The translations under genes and the position numbers were made by a program. Of a stretch of DNA of 64,000 bases, positions 11,079 through 22,897 are shown one piece after another. How positions within the stretch are numbered: the first letter of the stretch is position 1; each line of letters opens with the position of its first letter. The DNA is from Euonymus europaeus (Eukaryota; Streptophyta; Magnoliopsida; Celastrales; Celastraceae), in NCBI GenBank assembly GCA_963580455.1, contig OY756960.1, positions 10,540,001-10,604,000 of the forward strand. Reading direction: 5' to 3'. The notes beneath the pieces were generated by a model. The model did no database searches and was not told the DNA's origin. It saw only the letters and a program-made list of their open reading frames with translations.

Positions 11079-14000
11079 ATGCCATCCATAATCCGAAGCC
11101 TGAGCAAAAGGAACTCTGAAAGTTCTAGCTCTTCTCCTTCATCCCACGCATCGGTTATTTCTAGAAAAAACATTGAAGAGTTATTTTTTTTCTAATGTTG
11201 ATGAAGTTTTAAACAAATGGACGATTCCAAAGGTCGAGCCATCCCAGGTTTATCACAAAGGATCTTTTTCTTTAAAAACTTCTTTTGTTGTAAAAACAGT
11301 GGAACATGCTAAAGGAATTCAATCTGAAAACGAGGTGATACCACTTTTGCCTTTAAAATTAATAGCAAAAGAAATTTTGAGAAAATATAATTATCTGCAC
11401 ATAGGGTTAGTTCGAATTGCCCTAAAACCATTAACAAGAGAAGGTTTAAACACCTCCGTTTTGGCTTGCTTAAGAGATAGCAGGCATTATAATTTTGCAG
11501 ATTCACTCTTAGGAATGGTAGAGACAAGCCTCTACAAAGGACCAGTCTATTTTGACTGTTATCCTAACCTGACCTTGTCCTTGGATGACCCTAATCTTGA
11601 GCATGCTTTACAACTCAATATAAAAACAAGCGGATATGATATGATGCCTGAATCCCGCAATATTAATGTGATTTATCGAATCTGTTTCAAAGCCATGAAT
11701 ACTATGATCCCAAACGTAGTTGGGTTTTCAAAAAGGGGATCCACAACTTTATTTCAAGTTGATCATGCGAATGCTAATTTAGCAGTTCCTAGGTCCATTC
11801 AATGGAAAGATGTATCCATGCCCTCAAATTGGTTTTTGGAAGAAGTATCCACCTCTTAACTAAACCAGTTGAGCCTCGAAAAATGGAACAAATTGTTGAA
11901 CATGATAATGGAGACGTCGAGATCTTTTTCTCTTCTGATCAAAAATTAAGGGTAACCCCGTCAAGATCAGACCACAGGAAGATAAAATCTTCTTCTTCCC
12001 GACATAGTACATCTTCCATTCCAGACTCAGTTAAGGGTTTATCCTTATCTGCAAACAATATCCCTCATCCTGTTTATAAAACCCCATCAGCGCCATCTCC
12101 CTCAGAAGGAGGATCCAATGGATCCAATGAAGGCAACGAGCCAACACCATCTGAATTAGAATTTGATCCCAAAATTCCCGAGATCAACATGATCAAAGCA
12201 CCTTTTGTTCCAGATTGCTCTTATTTGAGCAAAGAATTAATGGAACCCTATAACAAGCCCTTTCGTCAATGGTACGTTAAGAATTTTAACGAAGAAGAAT
12301 TAATATTCTTTCGAAAAACGTATTACGAAGAACTTAAGCTTATTGGTGAAAATCTGCCTTTCAAACAATGGTTCGTAATATATCAGGAACGAGAATCAAT
12401 CTCTGTCATTACTCAGCAACCCATGATCAAATGGAAGTTGGTATCTGGCGAAACAGTAGAGTCTATTCATCCACCTGCCAAGCATGTCTTCTTTAGTGAC
12501 ATCGACGCTCAGCCTTTTATAAAACCATCAAAGACTGACCCTCTTTCTGGTGATATCCAGAGACAAGGTAATTTTACAAATATTCATTTAAAGACCATTG
12601 CTGACCAACTAGACAGAATCGAGAACCATCTCTCGATTTCTGAGACTACCCCTTCAACTGTAAGGCCCATTCCTTCTCATCAAGAATTTCTTCAAAAACA
12701 GAAAAAGGAAGAGAAGCCAACCATAGATCCTGTCGTAATAAAGCCACCTCAGCCAATTTCAGGAAATTATAAATTGGGCAATGAATACTCTGACGAGTTT
12801 TTAACCAAATTAATCTCTAAGGTTCAAAACCTTAAAATCACTGACCCATCCACCTCTAAGCCATCTATAGCGGTCCTTAAACACAAGGCTTATTCCAGCC
12901 CATCCAGCTCAGATGATGAAATTGATTATGACTCTGATTTTGCAAAACTTCAAAATCAATTTCGTGATGGTCCCGATAATATCTCTCCCATACAGGGACC
13001 TGTTAGCAAAGCTCCATCTCGAAACTATTATCCTCGAGCCACTCCTGCTGATTTGCTATTTGAAGAAAACTACATTAATGTCGCTAATCAGTACAGCAGT
13101 AGGACTCTTTACGAATGGAATATTGATGGTCAATCTGATTATCAAATTATTCAGACCTTACAAAACATCATGATGTTTTCTACTATTAGTAAAGCAAGCG
13201 GTAATACCGACACTCAAATTACCCAGTTTATTACAGCGGGTTTTTCTGGACAACTTAAAGGCTGGTGGGATAATTATCTCTCTCAAGACCAACGAAATGA
13301 AATATTAGGTGCAATAAAATCTGAGACAGGAGAGCCGGATTCGGTTTATACCTTAATCTGTACGGTCATCTATCATTTTCTAGGTGACTCTCATCTTTTG
13401 GGCGATAATAGCAAGGATCAACTTATGAACCTTCGCTGCCCCACTTTAACACATTTTAAATGGTATAAGGATGTTTTCCTTTCTCGGGTTCATCTCAGAC
13501 CAGATTCCAATCATGTTTTCTGGAAAGAAAGATTCCTTGCAGGTTTACCACCTTTATTCGCCACTAGAGTTCGAACCCGTCTCACTAATCTCAATGGTGG
13601 TGCTTATGATCTTTCATCTTACACTTTTGGAAAATTAATTTCTGAAGTTACTCGTGAAGGTCTTAATTTATGTAATGACATAAAATTGAGAAATCAGCTT
13701 AAAAAGCAACATCTCTCTGGCTGGAAAGAAATTGGACAGTTTTGCAGTCAATTTGGTTATAATACCATTCTCCCTAAACCGGATTCAACTAAAAAATCCA
13801 AAAAACCTTTTAGAAAGGATTCTAATCGACGTTACAAGACGCGACGTTATGATGAATCTACTCGTCCACCAGGCAAAACGACAAAGGAACGCAAGCCTTT
13901 TCCCAAATGGGGAACCAAGAAAGTCCGCACTAATAAAATGCGTGGCACGCGCCAACCTACGTGTTGGAAATGCGGCAAAACAGGTCATTACCAAAATACC

Positions 14001-16736
14001 TGTCGTGCTCAGACCAAGATTAATAGCCTTGAAATTTCTGAATCCGATAAAGCTGATCTTTTAAAAATTTTAGCTGAAGATTATTCATCTGATAAATCTG
14101 ACTCTAGTAGTATTCTCTTATCAGATAATGATCATTCTTCTTCTCTTTCTGATAAAGACGACTGCGAATGCGACTATTATAAAGCTATCATTCAAATGAA
14201 TGGTCTTTCTATTAACGTTCTCACTCAGCACGAGAGCTTCATTCTAGATCTTCTCGATTCCATTCCCGATCCCCAGGAGAAAAGGGAAGCACTCGAAAAA
14301 CTTTTATCCATACAAAAGTCTGAGAAAAGACCCGACTCAAAGGTCGATCCAAAAGAAGTTGCCGTCTCCCCAGCTTATACTTTAAAAGAAGTATTCTCTA
14401 GGACCTCTGCTCCTAAACCTGTTACCATTCATGATTTAAAACATGAAGTAAATACACTAAAAGGAGAAGTAAAATCTCTGAGACAAAGGATAGAAATCCT
14501 AGAGTTGCAGGCCGAAGTTAATTACACTACCACACCTACATCATCCTCCTTCAATTTTCCTTCTATAGACTCTGCGAATCCTCAGCAGTCTACCCCAAGT
14601 TTTCATGAAACGGACCCACTCGAAGTTCAAGAAGGAAACCCCTGCATCGACAACCCGGATATAAAATAGAAGGGTTTGGCAATTATGAGTTCTGAAGAAT
14701 CAAAATCCGATCTTAATGAAGATTACCTTAACAAAATGATGGTAATTCAAGAAATCACCAATCGGCAATATTATGTTAAGGTAAATTTGGTTGTTAATAA
14801 TGAACTCAATATTTCTACTCTCGCCTTGATTGACTCAGGCGCTGATCGACATTGTGTACGTGAAGGGTTAATACCCTCCAAGTATTTTGAAAAAACATCA
14901 CAAGTATTAACTGCAGCAGATAAAAAGGAGCTTAAGATAAAATATAAACTATCCGATGCCTACGTCTGCCACGAACAGGTTTGTATTAAACTTGTGTTTA
15001 TTCTGGTGAAAAACTTAAATTCCAATATTATACTAGGAAATCCATTCTTAGCATTATTAGAACCTTATCAGGTTGATAATGAAGGAATCCATGCAGTCTT
15101 AAAAGGAAAATCCGTAACTTTTAAGTTTGCCTTTCCCAAAAAAGTTGCATATATTAATCAGCTTCATAATTTTGCTTCCTTCAAACAACAACAGATTGCA
15201 TTCATCAAGGAAGAGATCAATTCTATATCATTAGAAACACAGGTAAATCACCCCACCATGAAAGAGAAAATATCTTCTTTCTTAGTCAAACTTGAGCATG
15301 AAGTATGTAGCGAAGTTCCTTCAGCTTTTTGGGAACGAAAGAAACATATGGTTAAACTACCATATGAGCCCGATTTCTGCGAAAAGAACATCCCGACCAA
15401 AGCGAGACCAATCCAAATGTCTAAGGAACTGGTCGAATATTGTCAAAAGGAAATCACTCAGCTTTTAGATAAAAAGCTAATTCGCAAGAGTTACTCTCCG
15501 TGGAGCTGTTCTGCTTTTTACGTATACAATGCAGCTGAAATAGAACGAGGAGCCCCAAGGTTAGTAATTAATTATAAACCCCTTAATAAGGTGTTACAAT
15601 GGATTAGATATCCTATCCCTAATAAGCGTGATTTACTGAATCGTCTTTATAAAGCAAATATCTTCTCTAAATTTGATCTTAAGAGCGGATTCTGGCAAAT
15701 CCAAATTGAAGAGAAGGATAGGTACAAAACAGCCTTCACTGTCCCGTTTGGCCACTATGAATGGAATGTTATGCCATTTGGGTTAAAAAATGCTCCCTCT
15801 GAATTCCAGAATGTCATGAATGATATTTTCAATTGCTTTGTTGATTTTATCATTGTTTATATAGATGATGTTCTTGTCTATTCCTATGATCTTTCACAGC
15901 ATTGGAAACATCTACACATTTTTTATGAAACTATAAAAAAGAATGGACTTGTCTTATCTTTGAAAAAGATAAAATTATTTCAAACTAATGTCCGTTTTCT
16001 TGGACATAATATTACCCAGGGATCTATCATCCCTATTGACAGGGCCCTGAGTTTTGGAGATAAATTCCCTGATGAACTCAAAGACAGAACCCAATTACAA
16101 AGGTTTCTTGGTTGCCTAAACTATGTTGCAGATTTTTATAAAAATCTTGCCAACGATTGCAAACCACTTTTTGGCAGGCTAAAAAAGGAGCCTGACCCTT
16201 GGACTCATCAGTGTACTCAAGCAGTTAAGGCTATTAAATCTAGAATTAAATTAATTCCTTGCTTGTCCATTCCTAATCCCGACTATCTAAAAATAGTCGA
16301 GACCGATGCATCTGAACAAGGGTATGGTGGTATTCTCAAACAAAAGACTCCTACAGGCAAAGAACAACTCGTCCGATTTACCTCTGGTTTATGGAAACCA
16401 GCTCAAAAGAATTATTCCACCATTAAAAAGGAACTTTTATCAATTGTTCTTTGTATTACTAAATTTCAAGATGATTTATTAAATCAGAAATTTTTATTAC
16501 GAATTGACTGTAAAGCAGCCAAAGATGTCCTTGAAAAGGATGTTAAAAATCTGGCCTCTAAACAGATTTTTGCACGATGGCAAGCGCTACTTGCAATTTT
16601 TGATTTCAATATTGAGTTTATTAAAGGAGAAACTAACAATTTGCCTGACTTCCTTACTCGTGAATATTTGCAGGGCAAATGGCCAGTTCCAGCCGAACCA
16701 TCAGAGGAGGAAGAAGGTCTTTTAACAAAGATCTAA
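11079..16736 (+). pseudogene. ORF1 polyprotein of copy B, two frameshifts and a nonsense codon
   Basis: The start codon is present, with Pro rather than Ala as residue 2. A T-run expansion near 11184-11191 (one extra base plus G to T) brings a TAA at 11193-11195, codon 39. A one-base deletion near 11856 restores the frame. A Gln codon (CAG) has become TAG at 14667-14669, just upstream of the protease. From 14676 to the end, protease, RT and RNase H are open, with the motif A Asp and YIDD intact. Trp replaces Lys in the SGWKEIG stretch before the basic region, a variant shared only with copy C. The C-terminus uses the longer SEEEEGLLTKI ending. Confidence 0.92.
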
Positions 16737-17845
16737 AGGGCAAAGGCCTTGAAAAGGTCAAAACCGAGTATATAAAGAAAGGGTTCTCTATTCCTATCAT
16801 CTGTGTTGAAAACACTGAATATGAGCAGTTTAAAAGCTGCCCACACTTATTGGCAATTCAATATATGCCTGATGATGAACATTTTCCTACTTACGGAATC
16901 AAAAATAGGTTCTTTTATGAAAAGATTCTTGAAGAAACTGGTTCAGTAACCTTCCATCATTCTTTACGAGGTAATGGACCTCAAATAGCATATTCCAAAG
17001 CAATCCTAAAGAAAATCATATCCTTTGAGGACTTTGGTAGGGATCCAAACAAGAATAGACCTCTTATAGAGCGTCGTGTCTCTTATAGATTTTATAATTA
17101 CTGGGACTATATTGATGCATGGTCCAAAGCATTCTTTTATCAAAATAATCTGGGTAAACACTCATGGTTCTTCCAAATCAGCGATGATTTTAAGGATCAA
17201 TGTCCAAAATGGTTTCTCCTCTGGTGGGATCAAATTGGACCGGAAGATAATTTCCTTCCAGATGATTTATCTGAAATCTTCAAGTATTACTCATCGTTGT
17301 TAAAACAACATCCTAATTTCAAGAGTTATACTTTTGCTCGAACAGAGAAGTTATTTTACTTCCTTGTAGACTTCAAAATACCATGGATTTGGGCCTGGCA
17401 GTATGACCTGATAATATATGATAATTTCCCCACTCTGGTCCGCAAATTGAACCATCGATGGTGGGCTTCATTTGAATACCATAACATCTCCAAAGCCCAG
17501 GTCTTACGAAGTTTGGGGACGGCCCAAGATAGTCAATCCAAATCCAATCCTCAAGGAATTCTAGAAGGTCTCTATGATGAAAAAGACCTCCTTGAAATTC
17601 TACTCAAATTAAAGGAAGAAATGCCACAAGTCTCTCAATCTGATCTCATCATAAAAGCTAAAAAGATGGCTTATCAAAAGAAACTTCATCCTAATGATCC
17701 AGACGATCCAATAGAAGTTTCCTCGCAAGAAGATGAAGATGACAGAGACGCAATGTCAGAATCTGAAACGTCTGAATACAGTAACGATGGTACAATCCAT
17801 CTGGCATACATGATGGACCCAGCGTCTATTAAAAAAGAAAAATGA
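16679..17845 (+). CDS. ORF2 of copy B, unknown function
   Basis: Open for 388 codons and differing from copy D by one residue (Val for Ala near the middle). It overlaps the end of ORF1 by 58 bp in a different frame. The second ATG of copies A and F (codon 8) is ATC here, so the first ATG is the only near-N-terminal start. A splice-acceptor-like TTTGCAG lies at 16667-16673, five bases before this ATG, and a second AG at 16685-16686 lies within codon 3. Confidence 0.82.
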   Translation: MASSSRTIRGGRRSFNKDLKGKGLEKVKTEYIKKGFSIPIICVENTEYEQFKSCPHLLAIQYMPDDEHFPTYGIKNRFFYEKILEETGSVTFHHSLRGNGPQIAYSKAILKKIISFEDFGRDPNKNRPLIERRVSYRFYNYWDYIDAWSKAFFYQNNLGKHSWFFQISDDFKDQCPKWFLLWWDQIGPEDNFLPDDLSEIFKYYSSLLKQHPNFKSYTFARTEKLFYFLVDFKIPWIWAWQYDLIIYDNFPTLVRKLNHRWWASFEYHNISKAQVLRSLGTAQDSQSKSNPQGILEGLYDEKDLLEILLKLKEEMPQVSQSDLIIKAKKMAYQKKLHPNDPDDPIEVSSQEDEDDRDAMSESETSEYSNDGTIHLAYMMDPASIKKEK

Positions 17846-18358
17846 TATGCCGTTATCCTTATCAGGAATCTTGTATATTTTTATCTTTTTTTGTCTGGTT
17901 CCACAAGGTCGGTATCATAAGTAATTAGGCGATGGGGCCCACTGTGTACCCGCATTTACTTTTGTACCCCTCCTTGGGTTTATTTAAGGAGACTTCCTCC
18001 TTATTGTATGGTGTGCTAAATTTTGGAATAGAAGCTTTGGTTTGCCTTGGTATTCTCTCTGCCTTGATCTTTGCTTTTATTCTTCAATCTTTGTATATTC
18101 TCCAACACTAAGTATGCTCTGTACCTGCGACCTTGGTTGATCTGGTACATCAGAAATTTGTCTCTTTTCTTCCTTGGTTATTTCTTGTTCATCCTTAACG
18201 GCGCCACAAACGGACGGCTCTGCCGCCTGTGGTTATAAAGCCCAGAGGATTTCTCTGTTTATATAAATTGCTCGTCCTTAACGGCGCCACAAACGGACGG
18301 CTCTGCCGCCTGTGGTTCTAAAGCCCAGAGGATTTCTCTGTTGTTATGAATTATATTC
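17846..18358 (+). promoter_or_regulatory. Copy B intergenic promoter and leader start
   Basis: Same organisation as in copy A. The TATA-like TTTATTTAAGG is at 17979-17989, followed by GAGACTTCCTCC. A second TATA-like motif, TATATAAA, sits at 18260-18267 between the two hairpin elements. No coding sequence is visible. Confidence 0.5.
18192..18342 (+). repeat. Duplicated hairpin element, copy B
   Basis: Two direct units start at 18192 and 18275 (83-bp period, about 68 bp each). Each reads ACGGCGCCACAAACGGACGG followed by CTCTGCCGCC and TGTGG and can fold into a stem-loop. As leader RNA the pair would form two successive hairpins just before the sORF. The second unit has TTCTAAAG in place of TTATAAAG. 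Confidence 0.85.
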
Positions 18359-18649
18359 ATGAATCGATATACTGTTGAAGAACGATATTGGAAAGGTTGC
18401 TTAAAAGAGATCAGATCTATTGACTCCTATCATTATTTCCCTGTTGAAACTGGTGATCTCGAATATTGCAATTTCTGGGAACCAATTTTAATTAAAAAAT
18501 TGGAAAAGTTATCTGCTCTCAATCATATCAACAATTCATCTCTAGTTCAGATATTTCTGACTAAATTTCAATTGCTTTATCAACGCAAATTCGAACTTGA
18601 TAACGAAGCCAGTATATCGGAAACAAGCACATCTCAGCACCGCAGGTGA
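18359..18649 (+). CDS. sORF of copy B, 96 aa, unknown function
   Basis: Open, with the same frame as copy D. It differs by Ile for Asn in the AsnHisAsnAsn stretch and Phe for Leu near residue 71. Its TGA stop lies inside the splice-donor-like CAGGTGAGT at 18643-18651. Confidence 0.6.
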   Translation: MNRYTVEERYWKGCLKEIRSIDSYHYFPVETGDLEYCNFWEPILIKKLEKLSALNHINNSSLVQIFLTKFQLLYQRKFELDNEASISETSTSQHRR

Positions 18650-18821
18650 GTCTTCTACTCATCTGAGATCCAAGTGCTCCAGTACTGAGCCTTCATGATA
18701 ATTGACCTATATTGTTTCTGTCTGCTTTGCATATTGTTATATCGCGCTATTCCTGCACTTTTCTGGTTATACCATTCTTTTGTTATGCTACTTCTCTTTG
18801 TTTCTTCTGTTTTGTGTCTTT
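18650..18821 (+). other. Copy B leader between sORF and PBS
   Basis: Untranslated leader with a pyrimidine-rich run before the PBS, colinear with copies D to F. No gene is visible. Confidence 0.7.
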
Positions 18822-18833
18822 TGGTATCGGAGC
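18822..18833 (+). other. PBS of copy B at the B/C junction
   Basis: TGGTATCGGAGC matches the Met-tRNA-type PBS of caulimovirids (TGGTATCAGAGC) at 11 of 12 positions. The bases after it are GAGG and then ORF1 sequence of copy C in the opposite sense. Copy B therefore ends at its PBS. Confidence 0.85.
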
Positions 18834-18836
18834 GAG

Positions 18837-21800
18837 GTTACTTCATTAAGATCGGATTTTTATTCTTCAGAACTCATAATTGCCAAACCCTTCTGTCTTA
18901 TATCTGGGTTGTCGATGCAGGGGTTTCCTTCTTGAACTTCGAGTGGGTCCATTTCATGAAAACTTGGGGTAGACTGCTGAGGATTCGCAGAGTCTATAGA
19001 AGGAAAATTGAAGGAGGATGATGCAGGTGTGGTAGTGTAATTAACTTCGGCCTGCAACTCTAGGATTTCTATCCTTTGTCTTAGAGATTTTACTTCTCCT
19101 TTTAGTGTATTTACTTCATGTTTTAAATCATGAATGGTAACAGGTTTAGGAGCAGAGGTCCTAGAGAATACTTCTTTTAAAGTATAAGCTGGGGAGACGG
19201 CAACTTCTTTTGGATCGACCTTTGAGTCGGGTCTTTTCTCAGACTTTTGTATGGATAAAAGTTTTTCGAGTGCTTCCCTTTTCTCCTGGGGATCGGGAAT
19301 GGAATCGAGAAGATCTAGAATGAAGCTCTCGTGCTGAGTGAGAACGTTAATAGAAAGACCATTCATTTGAATGATAGCTTTATAATAGTCGCATTCGCAG
19401 TCGTCTTTATCAGAAAGAGAAGAAGAATGATCATTATCTGATAAGAGAATACTACTAGAGTCAGATTTATCAGATGAATAATCTTCAGCTAAAATTTTTA
19501 AAAGATCAGCTTTATCGGATTCAGAAATTTCAAGGCTATTAATCTTGGTCTGAGCACGACAGGTATTTTGGTAATGACCTGTTTTGCCGCATTTCCAACA
19601 CGTAGGTTGGCGCGTGCCACGCATTTTATTAGTGCGGACTTTCTTGGTTCCCCATTTGGGAAAAGGCTTGCGTTCCTTTGTCGTTTTGCCTGGTGGACGA
19701 GTAGATTCATCATAACGTCGCGTCTTGTAACGTCGATTAGAATCCTTTCTAAAAGGTTTTTTGGATTTTTTAGTTGAATCCGGTTTAGGGAGAATGGTAT
19801 TATAACCAAATTGACTGCAAAACTGTCCAATTTCTTTCCAGCCAGAGAGATGTTGCTTTTTAAGCTGATTTCTCAATTTTATGTCATTACATAAATTAAG
19901 ACCTTCACGAGTAACTTCAGAAATTAATTTTCCAAAAGTGTAAGATGAAAGATCATAAGCACCACCATTGAGATTAGTGAGACGGGTTCGAACTCTAGTG
20001 GCGAATAAAGGTGGTAAACCTGCAAGGAATCTTTCTTTCCAGAAAACATGATTGGAATCTGGTCTGAGATGAACGCGAGAAAGGAAAACATCCTTATACC
20101 ATTTAAAATGTGTTAAAGTGGGGCAGCGAAGGTTCATAAGTTGATCCTTGCTATTATCGCCCAAAAGATGAGAGTCACCTAGAAAATGATAGATGACCGT
20201 ACAGATTAAGGTATAAACCGAATCCGGCTCTCCTGTCTCAGATTTTATTGCACCTAATATTTCATTTCGTTGGTCCTGAGAGAGATAATTATCCCACCAG
20301 CCTTTAAGTTGTCCAGCAAAAACCCGCTGTAATAAACTGGGTAATTTGAGCGTCGGTATTACCGCTTGCTTTACTAATAGTAGAAAACATCATGATGTTT
20401 TCTAAGGTCTGAATAATTTGATAATCAGATTGACCATCAATATTCCATTCGTAAAGTGTCCTACTGCTGTACTGATTAGCGACATTAATGTAGTTTTCTT
20501 CAAATAGCAAATCAGCAGGAGTGGCTCGAGGATAATAGTTTCGAGATGGAGCTTTGCTAACAGGTCCCTGTATGGGAGAGATATTATCGGGACCATCACG
20601 AAATTGATTTTGAAGTTTTGCAAAATCAGAGTCATAATCAATTTCATCATCTGAGCTGGATGGGCTGGAATAAGCCTTGTGTTTAAGGACCGCTATAGAT
20701 GGCTTAGAGGTGGATGGGTCAGTGATTTTAAGGTTTTGAACCTTAGAGATTAATTTGGTTAAAAACTCGTCAGAGTATTCATTGCCCAATTTATAATTGG
20801 CTGAGGTGGCTTTATTACGACAGGATCTATGGTTGGCTTCTCTTCCTTTTTCTGTTTTTGAAGAAATTCTTGATGAGAAGGAATGGGCCTTACAGTTGAA
20901 GGGGTAGTCTCAGAAATCGAGAGATGGTTCTCGATTCTGTCTAGTTGGTCAGCAATGGTCTTTAAATGAATATTTGTAAAATTACCTTGTCTCTGGATAT
21001 CACCAGAAAGAGGGTCAGTCTTTGATGGTTTTATAAAAGGCTGAGCGTCGATGTCACTAAAGAAGACATGCTTGGCAGGTGGATGAATAGACTCTACTGT
21101 TTCGCCAGATACCAACTTCCATTTGATCATGGGTTGCTGAGTAATGACAGAGATTGATTCTCGTTCCTGATATATTACGAACCATTGTTTGATAGACAGA
21201 TTTTCACCAATAAGCTTAAGTTCTTCGTAATACGTTTTTCGAAAGAATATTAATTCTTCTTCGTTAAAATTCTTAACGTACCATTGACGAAAGGGCTTGT
21301 TATAGGGTTCCATTAATTCTTTGCTCAAATAAGAGCAATCTGGAACAAAAGGTGCTTTGATCATGTTGATCTCGGGAATTTTGGGATCAAATTCTAATTC
21401 AGATGGTGTTGGCTCGTTGCCTTCATTGGATCCATTGGATCCTCCTTCTGAGGGAGATGGCGCTGATGGGGTTTTATAAACAGGATGAGGGATATTGTTT
21501 GCAGATAAGGATAAACCCTTAACTGAGTCTGGAATGGAAGATGTACTATGTCGGGAAGAAGAAGATTTTATCTTCCTGTGGTCTGATCTTGACGGGGTTA
21601 CCCTTAATTTTCGATCAGAAGAGAAAAAGATCTCGACGTCTCCATTATCATGTTCAACAATTTGTTCCATTTTTCGAGGCTCAACCGGTTTAGTTGAAGA
21701 GGTGGATACTTCTTCCAAAAACCAATTTGAGGGCATGGATACATCTTTCCATTGAATGGACCCAGGAACTGCTAAATTAGCATTCGCATGATCAACTTGA

Positions 21801-22474
21801 AATAAAGTTGTGGATCCCTTTTTTGAAAACCCAACTACGTTTGGGATCATAGTATTCATGGCTTTGAAACAGATTCGATAAATCACATTAATATTGCGGG
21901 ATTCAGGCATCATATCATATCCGCTTGTTTTTATATTGAGTTGTAAAGCATGCTCAAGATTAGGGTCATCCAAGGACAAGGTCAGGTTAGGATAACAGTC
22001 AAAATAGACTGGTCCTTTGTAGAGGCTTGTCTCTACCATTCCTAAGAGTGAATCTGCAAAATTATAATGCCTGCTATCTCTTAAGCAAGCCAAAACGGAG
22101 GTGTTTAAACCTTCTCTTGTTAATGGTTTTAGGGCAATTCGAACTAACCCTATGTGCAGATAATTATATTTTCTCAAAATTTCTTTTGCTATTAATTTTA
22201 AAGGCAAAAGTGGTATCACCTCGTTTTCAGATTGAATTCCTTTAGCATGTTCCACTGTTTTTACAACAAAAGAAGTTTTTAAAGAAAAAGATCCTTTGTG
22301 ATAAACCTGGGATGGCTCGACCTTTGGAATCGTCCATTTGTTTAAAACTTCATCAACATTAGAAAAAACTAACTCTTCAATGTTTTTTCTAGAAATAACC
22401 GATGCGTGGGATGAAGGAGAAGAGCTAGAACTTTCAGAGTTCCTTTTGCTCAGGCTTCGGATTATGGATGCCAT
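18837..22474 (-). pseudogene. ORF1 polyprotein remnant of copy C
   Basis: It keeps the movement domain, coat region, CCHC knuckle, acidic region and coiled coil, and is cut off at the B/C junction. A 10-bp deletion near 20798, between short AATT repeats, and a one-base insertion near 20313 each shift the frame; the region between is out of frame. The stretch from about 20300 back to 18860 is open again. It shares the SGWKEIG variant with copy B. Confidence 0.92.
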
Positions 22475-22629
22475 TTTAGAGGGAGTTTAAAGTCTACCGT
22501 ATGACTTTTGGAAGTGTTTGTCGACAGGACTTTTACAGCGATCACAAACGGCCTAACGCTCTCACAGCTTAACGGCATAAACAGATCAAGCTAACCTGGA
22601 ATACTTCACTCAACCTCTCCGGGGGTTTG
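22475..22629 (-). other. Copy C leader between PBS and ORF1
   Basis: Untranslated leader of about 155 bp, colinear with copies D and F. An in-frame TAA sits 15 bases upstream of the ORF1 ATG. One base differs from D (GGCATAAACAG for GGCCTAAACAG). Confidence 0.75.
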
Positions 22630-22718
22630 GCTCCGATACCAAAAGACACAAAACAAAACCTCGCTCCGATACCGAAACAAAACCTCGGAGGATCCATTGG
22701 ATCCTCGCTCCGATACCA
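22630..22718 (-). other. C/D join: three PBS copies with filler
   Basis: PBS sequences lie at 22630-22641, 22663-22673 (one base short) and 22707-22718. The 65 bp between the outer two contains pieces of the pre-PBS leader (TTTTGT runs) and a GAGGATCCA-T-TGGATCCTC palindrome that resembles a stretch of ORF1 near 29419-29433. In viral sense the second and third PBS copies are followed by GAGG, while the first is followed by the normal CAAACCC. This looks like end-joining of two viral DNAs at the PBS gap with templated filler. Confidence 0.8.
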
Positions 22719-22890
22719 AAAGACACAAAACAGAAGAAACAAAGAGAAGTAGCATAACAAAAGAATGGTATAACCAGAAAAGTGCAGGAATAGCGCGATA
22801 TAACAATATGCAAAGCAGACAGAAACAATATAGGTCAATTATCATGAAGGCTCAGTACTGGAGCACTTGGATCTCAGATGAGTAGAAGAC
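22719..22890 (-). other. Copy D leader between sORF and PBS
   Basis: Untranslated, with a pyrimidine-rich run ahead of the PBS in viral sense. No gene is visible. Confidence 0.7.
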
Positions 22891-22897
22891 TCACCTG
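22889..22897 (-). promoter_or_regulatory. 5' splice-site-like sequence at the sORF end
   Basis: In viral sense the sequence is CAG|GTGAGT, a full match to the plant donor consensus, and the sORF stop codon lies inside it. Cutting here would leave the sORF open with two bases of a split codon. The same nine bases occur at 5167-5175, 18643-18651, 30799-30807, 38935-38943 and 46844-46852. Rice tungro bacilliform virus is a known caulimovirid that splices from a short leader ORF to a distal ORF. Use here is inference. Confidence 0.5.

Larger units (their letters stand above)
10849..18837 (+). mobile_element. Viral copy B, near full length
   Basis: It starts in the leader about 70 bp before the PBS position, carries full-length ORF1 and ORF2, the intergenic region and the sORF, and ends at the next PBS (18822-18833). 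ORF1 is disrupted three times. Net ORF1 length equals that of copy D because a one-base insertion and a one-base deletion cancel. Confidence 0.9.
18837..22641 (-). mobile_element. Viral copy C, 3'-truncated
   Basis: In viral sense it begins at a PBS (22630-22641), has the leader and the ORF1 N-terminal two-thirds, and stops just upstream of the protease. RT, RNase H, ORF2 and the intergenic region are absent. It follows copy D head-to-tail. Confidence 0.9.

Noticed and set aside
18695..19021. ORFs of 77-108 aa spanning the B/C junction
   Set aside because: They join leader sequence to antisense ORF1 and have no counterpart in unbroken copies.
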